DNA of 64,000 nt, taken from Hofstenia miamia. Taxonomy: Eukaryota > Xenacoelomorpha > Acoela. This document shows, piece after piece, positions 38,303 through 48,849 of this stretch. The notes under the pieces are model-generated. The model worked only from the letters and a program-made list of their open reading frames with translations, ran no database searches and was not told the origin of the DNA. The first letter of the stretch is position 1, and each line of letters opens with the position of its first letter. The translations under genes and the position numbers were made by a program. The stretch spans positions 3,907,081-3,971,080 of the forward strand of contig SCFE01000005.1 of assembly GCA_004352715.1 (NCBI GenBank). Reading direction: 5' to 3'.

Positions 38303-38819
38303 GTTATAACTAGGGCGACATTTTTTTGACCTAAAACATTTGAAATTTTGACGCAAAAATTTTTACTTTTTTGACTTAGAAACGTAATTTTTTAACTAAA
38401 AATTGACCTAAAAAATCTTTAAAATTCGTGTATTTTATGCTAAACCCAATCAACTAGGTAGTAAGAAGCACCATTATAGGACTGCACATTATCTTTGGAA
38501 TTTTTATTGTCTTAAGCATGCTTTTTACCATTGAAAAGAACTTTTCCAAGGAAGCAGGAGAGCACTTGCTATTTTCAGCAATCCATATTCTATAAGATTT
38601 AAGGAATCGATTGCATCGATTATTCATTAAGTCATGTAATCTATAGTTTTCAATTTTCGGTGAAGCATCCAAAATTGAGGTTGGCTAAGACTCAAAGTCC
38701 AATTCATTCCATAGTAATTTGTGGTGTTCACTAACTTTTGCGATATTGCCTCATTGATAGGATAGCAATTCTTCCTCTCTCAACAATGACACCCTTTGTA
38801 ATGTCGCCCTAGTTAAAAC
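38303..38819. mobile_element. Short hAT element with 8-bp target duplication
   Basis: Inverted ends TAGGGCGACATT at 38311-38322 and its reverse complement at 38800-38811 are flanked by GTTATAAC (38303-38310) and GTTAAAAC (38812-38819), an 8-bp duplication with one mismatch. TAGGG ends and 8-bp duplications are hallmarks of hAT transposons. The 501-bp body is too small for a transposase. A 72-codon minus-strand frame (38672-38454) reads ENYRLHDLMNNRC and SPASLEKFFSMV and may be a remnant of the parent gene, but I do not recognise it. Confidence 0.8.
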
Positions 38820-40398
38820 ATACTTACAATTCAGCTTCATTTCTACGCATAATAATCGAAATATACATGTATAATCATGTTTTGGAATTATGTATTGATT
38901 TTATCTTATTAGCCTGATGCCTTGCAAATTTGAAATAGAGAAAGGTCGGTCGATTGTTCGATATTCAAGGAAAAATTGAAGAAAAAAAGATGCGATTCAA
39001 ACGAATTTCGAGTTAGTTTCGAGTACTCGAAGTGTCGAGTTGAAATTTCAGACCTTGACTCGAATTTTGAGTACTCGCAGGGCCCTAACTAAAAGTAATT
39101 ATGAGGAAAGCCGTGAATCCGTGTTACATTTTGTGCTTGAAAAACTGTGACATAAAATGTCATTATTGATGAAAACATGGACGGTATGATATGACAAGAC
39201 ACGTGGTGGTTATGTCACCAATTGATGGCAAAAGCTCGTCTGCATTGAAAGCTGACTTAGAGGAGGATGCTAATTCTGTACTTAATAAAATATTGACAAC
39301 AACAGATGTAACACAATGCCCAAGCTTTTCTCCTAACCGTTTACAATGGGACAGTTTTCAAAGAAAGCAATTTTAGGCTGTTAACTTGAGCATAACATTA
39401 AAGTAAATGATATTCTAAAAACTATACTTGCATTTGAATTTATTTCTAATTATGTTTCTTACTGCACAGATACCTCGTTTTCTGTTCATCAAGCTATGAG
39501 TTTATTGTTGTTAGCATGTGCAATATATAAATAGAACGAGGATTTACCGACAAAAACCGAAATTCGATGTTAAGTACTGAAAATAAGCTTAAGACAGTGG
39601 GTTTCGATGAAAGGTGTGAAATGTAGTTGATGCAATGGTTGGCAAGAATGGGTAATACTGATATAGAATGTTTATGGAGATAAATTTCAAGGAAATTGTG
39701 AGCGTATGTTACTGTGTCCGAGTAGCAAATTATATCCCTATATAAAAAGCATGTTGTCAGAGGAATTTATGAATATGAATGTAGACTTTACTCAATTGAA
39801 TCATAAAAATACTACCTCAATATTGCTAAATACTTTGTTTTGAGGTATTGTAACGAATGCTTGGTTTTACTATGACTCAACAGTTGTCAGCACCATGTCC
39901 CAGCTTATGATTCGATTTTAAGTATTACAATATCTAATTAATCCATATGAAGTATCAACATTTCGGTATTGTCCTCCGCTCAAAGAAAATATGGAATGAA
40001 ATAAGAGAAAGGTGATTTTGAATTTAAAGAAGAGTATTTCTGAAAGCTTAGAGAAGAATCCTTCTGTAGTTCGCAACCTAGTTGTAGGAAATGTAGTGTT
40101 ACCTTGTGATCTAAATCTGTTGAATGCTTTCATAATAACTTTATATGACTGTTTACGGCTTTTTATTTATAATTCTGTATTTTTTCATTATTTTCCATTT
40201 TCTCAACCATTAAATACTGGTATCATCATATGGGGACAATTATAAGATCGGTGTATGACTTCGCAAAAAATGGCACACAATTATACATCATGTTTAATTG
40301 CAACATTTAGCCCAAGAAAATGTGTATCTAAACATATGTAGTGTAATGAACAGGCTTAAAATGATGTTACTTCAGAATACGGAAGGTGGTAAGCACGG
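38820..40398. other. No recognised gene; possible degenerate coding debris
   Basis: A palindromic patch with repeated CGAGTACTCGA-like words lies at 39010-39080. Plus-strand fragments around 39200-39375 and 39610-39660 look protein-like (for example LEEDANSVLNKILTTTDV) but are short, broken and unassignable. Confidence 0.3.
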
Positions 40399-42705
40399 CC
40401 TAATAGTATTGTGGCCCTTAAAAAAGGCAAAAAATTTTTTTACAGATTTCTTTAGCTCCTAAACTCTCATTTTTTTTCTATGCATAAAAAACTTTTGTGA
40501 AAATTTGAAGAAATTCGGACGAGATTTACAACCTGCACATTAACTTTGAAGTTCTGGGATATTCAAGCATATTACGGGGGGCCAACCCCAAAATAACCCT
40601 CCTTCTAGAAAACCTCTAATCATATTTGACTACTCAAAATTTGTAGAATCTGTTAAGTTTGTTATAAAAAACATCGAATTTGACAAAATATGAACAATTA
40701 GGCATAAATAATAATTTTTTGACTTCTGTTTCTATGAATGTGCATTTTAAATATGGTATTGAACACGAATAACTGTATAATTGTGTAAAAAATATAAACG
40801 GCAAATTGAAACAAGTATTTTCACAGATACGTTTTAGTACACGACATGTAAGCTGTAAAAAATATTGACATTACTTTGATATGGTTTAAGTATGTTAGGA
40901 GATTTATTGCTAGTTGCCCAATATATGCTTCTTTTATGACAACCCGTTTTTTACAGAACTTTATTTAATTTACAACTTCGTGAGCACAAACGGCTGTACT
41001 AGTATAAGCAAATGATAACTGAATTAATATAACTAAACAGTAATCACAAAAGCAAATGGAACAACACAGTAGCGCAAATAACTTTAAGGCATTTTAAGTT
41101 ACTGAGTTACTATGGATTTTTTACAGTTAGGAAATAATTTCTGATATTCAGGAACCACCTGAAGGAAATACTGTGACTGCTCCTCACTATGTGTGAAAAT
41201 GCGATTGTACTCTTCAATGAGTGCCACTCCTGTCTAAGCATTGTTGTTTGTAACAGTGATTGAGTTGATTGTTTGCAGTGCCTGTTGGTAATCATCACAA
41301 AGTGTCCAAACTTCTGGAACTTCATCCAAAAACTCAGATGAAACATCAAACTTTTGAAACAGAGCAATTGATACTTTGCTGACAAGATCGGGCAACTTAA
41401 AAAATTGATTTTTTTTGTGGGGTTAATGGTTCTTCGTTTTGGAGTATCTTCTATCACATGTCTCATGAACCATACATATTTTCATATTGGCTGATACGCA
41501 CTGACTAAAGAAAGCAACGGCCACCAGTTCTTCTGACAGATACCATAGATGGGAACAAAACTTTATCGAACCAGTTTTAGAGACAGCTTTATTGATGCTC
41601 AGATTTGCTTGAATGAAGTTATCATTGCTTGAGGCTGCAGCTGCCAGAGGAGATTGCATCCATGCTCTCAGAAAGATTTTAACTGCAAAAATACACATTC
41701 GCAAAATTCACGTTGTACCAACAGAAATTCTTTGTCTTCCTGGTTTGACATTACTGAGAGAGCATTAGCAATTGCTTTCAAACAAATTGGGAAGTTCTGC
41801 AATGAAAGTATTTTCTCTTTCCTTTTATGTAGCAGATCTTCTGTTTTTTATTTTTTTTTAAGGTGTGATACAATTTGTACATCTTTTCCACTTTGGCAAT
41901 TATATTGTCTTGCAATTTATTGAACTTTTACATATTTTACCAAAATATTTTCACTGTCTCGCATTAAATTTTCATTAGTGATATGTAGATGAAGAAAGAA
42001 ACCCAAAACTTGTCCCTTTGATGGAATTTTGGATCATCTAATTCCATCATTTGGTGGACAAAGCTGCATGAAGAGCCATACATTTTGTATCAGCATTAAT
42101 ATCAACTAACTACAGGATTAAAGAACGCTATCTGCAATATAAATAAGCTGAGTTATAGGCATTCTTCAATTAGTTACAATTAGATAATGCTCAGATAGAT
42201 TGCATATATTTAGTATATCAACAAATATTGTACAGTGTTTAGTTAAAACCAGCATAACTAACAAAGCACTCAATATTGCAACACAGAGTACATACTATTT
42301 TAAGGTTACAGTAAAATCTTCTAGCCATAGACCACTCTAATATTAAGATTAACATCAATTTATCAAACCTATTTTGTCAAAAATGTAAATTTATTGAACA
42401 TTTTTCGGAATTTAAGGTATTGAACAGCAAACCTCATGTAAATTGCACTAATGATTCAACAAATTGTGAGTGGTCAAATATGATTATAGGCCTTTTAGAA
42501 GCAGAGTTATGACTGATTTTGAGTTTTTACCCTCTCGCAATATGCTTGAATACTCCAAAACTTCAACGTCGATGTGCAGATTCTAAATCTTGTCTGAATT
42601 GCTTCAAATGTTCACAGAATTATTTTTTTATGTATAGAAAAAGAATGAGAGTGTAGGAGCATTACTTTTCAAACTTTCAATTTTAAGAGCCACCCTACCT
42701 AATAG
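40399..42705 (-). mobile_element. DNA transposon with long (about 290 bp) inverted termini and 8-bp target duplication
   Basis: CCTAATAG occurs at 40399-40406 and 42698-42705 as a target duplication. Immediately inside, the left arm (40407 to about 40695) and the reverse complement of the right arm (about 42370-42697) align along their length: TTGTGGCCCTTAAAA versus AGGGTGGCTCTTAAAA, CTAAACTCTCATT versus CTACACTCTCATT, GATATTCAAGCATATT versus GAGTATTCAAGCATATT, and AATCATATTTGACTACTCA versus AATCATATTTGACCACTCA. Long arms plus an 8-9 bp duplication resemble Mutator-like elements, although other superfamilies share one of these traits. The centre holds a broken minus-strand gene. Confidence 0.8.
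41110..41710 (-). pseudogene. Broken coding region of the long-TIR transposon
   Basis: Minus-strand reading, with frameshifts, gives KLPDLVSKVSIALFQKFDV, FLDEVPEVWTLCDDY, then GVALIEEYNRIFT and QSQYFLQVVPEYQKLFP. The last block (ALIEEYN...EEQ.QFLLQVV-like) recurs, as far as I remember, in many unnamed animal proteins that look transposon-encoded. I cannot name the family. A stop directly before GVALIEEYN and frame changes make it non-functional. Its position between inverted arms implies it is the element's own transposase. Confidence 0.5.
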
Positions 42706-44629
42706 TACATCAAATTTTAGAAGCAAGCTACATCCATAAATTCTTTATAATTTTCCTAGATAATATACAGTAGATTCTATTAATTTAATATCAATAAGAT
42801 ATTACCGATCTCGCCTTACGCGGCGATGATTTACTAATATCTTCTATATAAGATGTTAAGCATTAGTGTAGCTATTTTTTATTAGGAAAATTAGGTAAGC
42901 TTTCGCGAATACCTGTCGAAGATATGATGCATCTAGTCTGATTTTATATCAGAAGAGGATTATTTTTTGAATAATAAAACTTTTTAATTTATTTTTCAGT
43001 CAATGGCCCGTTAAATATAAACATTTGCGTTCAATTGCTGAATGCGGGGACCCACATGTGCTCTGTATCTCTGCTACCCTCTACTCATATCGTATGCTAC
43101 ACTCAAGAGCAAGCTGTTGTTTAGCCGAAATCTCATTGAGATTTGTTTGCGCGCGTTTTTCAACCACCGCCTTACACGGACCGCAAACACAGCTGGTCGC
43201 AACACTCAATCTAAAAACTAAGTGCTTCGAAACTCAAGTGCACCGAGCAATCTGGTTTGTTGATGACTGCTCTGGGTTTGTTGTTTTAATTAATGGCTTG
43301 ATGGCCAATTCAGCAAGTTATTGACAGTTTTAATTGCCGCCCATTAACGGGCGCGGAGGCAATCGCTCGCCAGACACGTTGGCGCCGACAAACTTTTCTT
43401 ACGAGTTCCTCTCCTACACAAGGGTTATTAAATAGATTGCGCACTTACCTCCATCATGTTCTTGCTTGAATTCTGCTGACCGTTGATTCATAATTATTCT
43501 TAATGGGTTCTCTATGTGCGTCGTTTACGAAAATTTATAACTTTCTCAGACATTTTCAAAATTTGATGGACGTATTGGATAATTATTTTTTTTTCTCTGT
43601 CAGCAATTAAAAACGTTTCTTACTTGATTTTATAATAGAGCTGAAAGCCTTTAAGATAACAATGCGCAGTGTGTGTTTAATATAAACAATTTGTTAAAAC
43701 AAAACAATGAGTGTATCAATTGTTTTATTAATGTTGCATTATGAACTAATTAGGGTTCCTCGTCTTTGTTTTTTCATATCTCATATTGTTTAGGGGTTTT
43801 GCTTTATTTCATAGATCGAATGTTTGATTTCAATATTGAATACTATTATTACTGAAATTATTGTACAGTTTACTTTTCAAAAAAACTATAGTGGAAGTGA
43901 TTTCCAACTATTGTGAATTTCTTCTGCATAAAATTGTATGTATTTCAAAATTTTGAGATTTTTTTGAGTTTATGAATGTCCTACATGGAGAGGAATCTAA
44001 TGCATTGTAGCTTTTAATTTTTTTAAAATGTCTATAGCTTCAAAATAGGAGGGTAGTCAGAACTTGTGAGAACTGGGGGCAGTCAACAATTATTTTAAAT
44101 TTGTGTGAATGACATTTAAAAACAGTAGTAAATTGAAAAGTTGTAGTAAATTTAAAAGTAGTAAATTTTTATGTCCAATATATCTAAATATGATGATGGT
44201 TTTATCATATTTATGTAAAATTTCAATAAATTAGTCAGCTATTTGTTTCTTCTAGTTTTGTAATCATCCTTTATTAGTTTGAAAAGAGGGCGCTCCGCCC
44301 TTTACCCCTATCTAGACACTGCTTAGAAATCGTGAAACGACGTTTGTTAATTTAAATAATGAATATTGATATACCATAGTGGCTTGATGAATTACAAATA
44401 GCTGTCTGTAGTTTTACACAAATGTCAATTATCTCGTAAACTGTCTAGACTTCTTGACTGAACACAATTAATGATAAGTTTTAAATCCAAATTTCAACAT
44501 TTTTTGCATCAACTTTGCATTATCAGAACTACTATAAATCTTAAATTTTAATCTGTATTTGTGGTTATTGCTGCTAAAACGTGTTTTTTTCAAAGGACAC
44601 AAACATAAAGACTATTTCAGTCCAGTTTA

Positions 44630-44630
<1 letters not shown>
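42706..44630. other. Non-coding region with a GC-enriched island at 42990-43480
   Basis: Most is AT-rich. The island at 42990-43480 is clearly richer in G+C and CpG than its surroundings and contains GGCCCGTTAA near its start and TTAACGGGCGCGG near 43346, an inverted pair. A 99-codon open frame inside has no recognisable features. A regulatory element or promoter is possible but unproven. Confidence 0.4.

Positions 44631-44632
<2 letters not shown>

Positions 44633-44667
<35 letters not shown>
44633..44667. repeat. (TA)n microsatellite
   Basis: About 17 TA units. The sequence following (44670-45640) contains a 127-codon open frame without recognisable domains. Confidence 0.95.
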
Positions 44668-44670
<3 letters not shown>

Positions 44671-45829
44671 ATAGGTGGCGTTTCGTATGTCGAATTTCAA
44701 AATATGGTGTACGAAGTCCTACCTACCATTTTTCGCCATAGTATAATGTGACATTTTTGCTTTTAATACTAAAAAATTACATATAATAAAAAAAATTATA
44801 TTGGTATTTTCTGTGCCAATTTCTCTCTTTTTGGCACCATTATTCGAATTCATTATTTTTCAATAAAAAATGCAGAAAATATCTTTCTAAATCGGGAAAA
44901 TATTGTGGGATTTTCGTTATTTTTTACCCAACGAATTATAAAAATATTCCAAAAATATCAAAATGTGGAAGTTTATGATTTCTTATAAAAAACTTTCTAT
45001 ATATTTCGTCAACGTAGTACAAAGCGCAGCTATCTGTGTCAGAGATGGATGGGCTCTGTCCTTATTTTTTCAAGCGAACTTTCCTGAATCTGAAAAACTT
45101 CTCTCAGATTGTAATGCTCATCCGGGGATATCATATTTTTTGAGATTTTTGACCATTTTGGCACTACTGCTACTTTTCTTTTTATCCTGGAGAATTTCAT
45201 TATCAATGTTTGGTAAGATCAGTTGGATGTGGTGTGATATCCAATCTAGAAGTGATAATGAAAGGGAGAGAAGGACGTTGACACACAACATCTGTTTGAA
45301 GCGACAATTTATAATTGTTGTAGAAAAGAGAACTGCTTTACCATGATGCAATAACTGAGAAGTCATGCTTGCTGCAAAGAAATAGTACTTAAGTTATTCA
45401 AAAATAACATCTGGGATTGTGCTTGCAAGTTGAGCACAGTGAAAGAGTAAAATTATAACAACATAGATGCATTTTGTAAAAGAATAAAATCATTGATTGA
45501 ACACTTGTGCAGAGGCAGTTTTGGATTTTACAACCGAAATTTAACAAATGGCAACTCCTGAAACATGAGTAACTCCAAAATAATAAGGGTGGAGCCTAAA
45601 GTTGTATATTATCTTTCCAAGCATCAACGATTGAAATCAGCACACAAATACAATAATTCATACAAATATAAATATTTTACTAGGAAATTTAGCGAATGGC
45701 AACAATGAAATGTCATAGGATTGGAGGCCCACCTGAATTTTAACCGATTTAAATTTTTTTTTCAATATTTAATAAATTAGTCGAGTACTAGCTTACAAGG
45801 TAAATCTAAACAATAGCTTTGTGCGCACC

Positions 45830-45832
<3 letters not shown>

Positions 45833-45868
<36 letters not shown>
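45833..45868. repeat. (TA)n microsatellite
   Basis: About 18 TA units, adjoining the terminal part of the Penelope-like relic. Confidence 0.95.
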
Positions 45869-45871
<3 letters not shown>

Positions 45872-45895
45872 TTTTTAAACGCTATGAAAAATATA

Positions 45896-45926
45896 GACCG
45901 GTTTCGATTCTGAAAATCATCGTCAG
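45896..45926 (-). ncRNA. Candidate hammerhead ribozyme of a Penelope-like element
   Basis: On the minus strand CTGACGA (45926-45920) is followed by a short stem GATT/AATC (45918-45915 with 45909-45906, loop TTCAG) and then GAAAC (45905-45901) and CCGGTC. CUGANGA, stem II, GAAA and a final GUC is the hammerhead core in type I order, and the self-complementary ACCGGT word matches the tiny helix III known for hammerheads in Penelope-like elements. One extra T lies between CTGACGA and the stem, and helix I pairing looks weak, so activity is uncertain. It lies just downstream of a Penelope-like coding relic on the same strand. Confidence 0.55.
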
Positions 45927-46079
45927 TAACAAATATGCGGGGAAATAAATATTTACAATTGACTACACTATAATAATACAAAATTACTGCATGCACACTA
46001 GAATAAATTTAATGTTATCATGCTTTGTTGCTTATTTAGTAATTGATGTTTCTTTGTTTGCTTGATGATTAAAGCTTCG

Positions 46080-46850
46080 CTTATTTTAGGATGTTGTGTT
46101 CTTAGTTGTATGTAAAAAATTGTATTCCTTTAGCTTGGTGTTCATACATAAATATTTCTGATCTTAGGTGTCCGTTAATATGCGCCTTCATTCTTGTTAC
46201 CAAGTGTCGCTTTGTTTCCCGACGTATGATTTTTCACAATCACCATATTTATGATTGTAGACAACAGAAGAAACTAAATTCTTTGGAATTGGATCTTTAT
46301 TTGGAAAATATCTTTAGTTTTATACGATGTAAATATAGGCACGATCGTTGTCCATTTTAAATTTGTATTCATAGTTGTTATTTTCATCTTTAAACTTTGA
46401 ATTTGGTTACATACATAAGGAAGTTTTAAATATACATTGATTTTGGTTTCATTAAGCTTTTCTATTTTATTGTCTTGTTTGTTATTGCAAAATAAAGTGT
46501 TTGAGTATTGTTTGATTAATTTGTGCGGATAGACATTATCTTCAAGTATTTGAAAAACTTTGTAGGAGGCATCTGTAAGGTGTTTGTAATTTGAGGATGT
46601 AAGTTTAGCCCTATTAAACAAAGCTCTGATTGTATTCATTTTGTATGCTTTGTTACAATTTGAATGGTAATCCAGAATTTGTCTTTTTATGTATCAACTA
46701 GTTTCGTATTTCTAAGTAAAATTATGTACGCACACATCTAGAAAATTAGGCACGGAGGATGATTTTTACTGTTGATCAAATTACTCATTTCTTTCAAAAA
46801 AGTTTCCGTTTTAACAAGAGATATAATTTATCTTTAATTAATCTAACAAC
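46080..46850 (-). pseudogene. Penelope-like element: RT C-terminus and GIY-YIG-type endonuclease relic
   Basis: The minus strand, read with frame changes, gives FxDVCVHNF and KRQILDYHSNCNKAYKMN (about 46740-46620), the 121-codon open stretch 46639-46274 with TIRALFNRAKLTSSN, VYLKLPYVCNQIQSLKMK and KTKDIFQIK, then CEKSYVGKQSDTLVTRMKAH (about 46240-46180). This is the domain order of Penelope-like retroelements: the end of the RT thumb, a YL.LPY linker and a GIY-YIG-like nuclease with Y-V-G. The RT catalytic core was not found upstream. Several stops show it is inactive. Downstream on the same strand lies a candidate hammerhead ribozyme, as expected in Penelope terminal repeats. Confidence 0.7.
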
Positions 46851-46899
46851 GTGTATCTCTTGAATAAAACATTTTTTTTGCATTTATATAAATTTTTTT

Positions 46900-47273
46900 T
46901 TGAATGGGTAATCTTCCTACTCATAGAGATCTGAAAACGTGATCTGTATAATATTCATGAAGTATAGGGAAAATGACTGCTTTTGATGTTTGGTAAATTT
47001 GATTATGGAAATACAGTATCGTCAAATCCATAGGTAACTAGTTATATTAGTCAAATCCCTACAAAAATTGACGATGCAGCGATCAGTTTATTAAAAAATT
47101 CGTGATCAAGAAAGGCGCTAACAGTGAAGGTTGCAGTTTGTTAGTTCCAAATGTTTGTACCCACCAGTAGAAATATCATGCAGAACTTTTAGCGTAATGC
47201 CTCAACAAATACAAACCCAAGAATGCAAAGGATTTAAATACTGTCTATTTAGAACATTAATAATAATAATAAT

Positions 47274-47317
<44 letters not shown>

Positions 47318-48544
47318 ATATAGTAGTAAGGTTTTGCTTTGTTGTGTTAACTTTAAAGCATTTTATGGTTTGGCCATTCTGGGGGAAGCAAATGTGTAAA
47401 TGGGGCTGTAGGCTAATTCTGAAACAAAATTTGAATTTAATAGTGTTTTAATGGGTATATTATATAGTTGTATAAATTTATTAAAAACCGGGCAAAATGT
47501 TGCTTGATCTATAAATTAGGGAGTTATTTAATGAACTTATGTATGCAATAGTGTGAAGGATTATTTTTAGAAAACGCATATATTTTAAAAGTTATAGCTT
47601 ATATCATTAAATTTTTATAGTTCGTTTTGATTGGTAAATTCCAATTACTTTAAAATTAAGTTGTCGTGGAATCCAGTTACTTCCAAATATTTTTACTTGA
47701 TTATTCTAAAGCGTTTTTTCCAAGTAATGTTCCAATGTCCAAAATGTCTGCACAATGTAGGGTGACAAATATTTAAATGTTTTATAATTTTACTATATTT
47801 ATGAAATGGTCAACTACAATGCTTCCCTAATAGGTAAATCTCGTCCTATTATCATAATAAATTAAATTTATTACTTTAAATTTTTTAAATTTATCAATGA
47901 TTTTATATTTTGATTAAATTTAATAGAATTAATAATTTAGTTTGTATTCAGGTTTTATTTACTGAAACTGTTGTTTGTTCGCTTTTGCACAGTTACTTGA
48001 AGAAAATGTTTATTGAAATATATATCACTGCATTTAATTTTTGCTGTTAAAGTCGTGCCTACGCTGTTGAATTGGATCTGTAATAAATATCAACTGAAAT
48101 AATCAATGCTTCTGTTAAACTAACGTCTAATTTTTTTGAGTAATATACCTTCAAATTAATATTAATAATATTTAAATTTAATTTATTTCAAAGTTTACAT
48201 TTACTTTGGCCAACTATCAGTATTCTGATAAAATTTTAAACAGGTGTTCTTTTTCTGGAGGTATGCAAATATTATTTCTTCGGTGGAATACTGTTTGTCT
48301 TAGCGCCTAGTAGCGGTTAATTTCGGAATTGTGCTAAGTGCTAATCATTTCACTAATAGCAATTTAACTTGTCATTAATTCGCTTCGGACAATTGCACAA
48401 AACATAGAATACCAACATGTAATAATTAAGTTTTGGGGAGGGGGCTTATTTTATAAGAATTTATTTAACATTAAAATCTACACACTTTAATGTCTTTTAT
48501 GAGAGAAATCATGTTTCCAATCCTATGAGGATGGAATAGATGTA
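46900..48544. other. AT-rich non-coding stretch
   Basis: Apart from the compound microsatellite at 47258-47320, no gene, RNA or inverted-repeat element was recognised. Confidence 0.4.
47258..47320. repeat. Compound (TAA)n(TA)n(TTA)n microsatellite
   Basis: TAA units pass into about 16 TA units and then ATT-type units, giving a self-complementary tract. Confidence 0.9.
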
Positions 48545-48815
48545 NNNNNNNNNNNNNNNNNNNNNNNNNNNNNNNNNNNNNNNNNNNNNNNNNNNNNNNN
48601 NNNNNNNNNNNNNNNNNNNNNNNNNNNNNNNNNNNNNNNNNNNNNNNNNNNNNNNNNNNNNNNNNNNNNNNNNNNNNNNNNNNNNNNNNNNNNNNNNNNN
48701 NNNNNNNNNNNNNNNNNNNNNNNNNNNNNNNNNNNNNNNNNNNNNNNNNNNNNNNNNNNNNNNNNNNNNNNNNNNNNNNNNNNNNNNNNNNNNNNNNNNN
48801 NNNNNNNNNNNNNNN
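48545..48815. other. Assembly gap (271 N) followed by (TA)n
   Basis: The gap runs directly into a TA microsatellite at 48816-48846. Open frames across it are not real. Confidence 0.99.
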
Positions 48816-48848
<33 letters not shown>

Positions 48849-48849
48849 G

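Noticed and set aside
43025-43324. 99-codon open frame in the GC-rich island
   Set aside because: No recognisable domain, no splice-consistent neighbours; higher GC alone lengthens open frames.
44963-45346. 127-codon open frame between two TA microsatellites
   Set aside because: Contains a hydrophobic stretch but no family resemblance; an overlapping opposite-strand frame is similarly open, so chance is likely.
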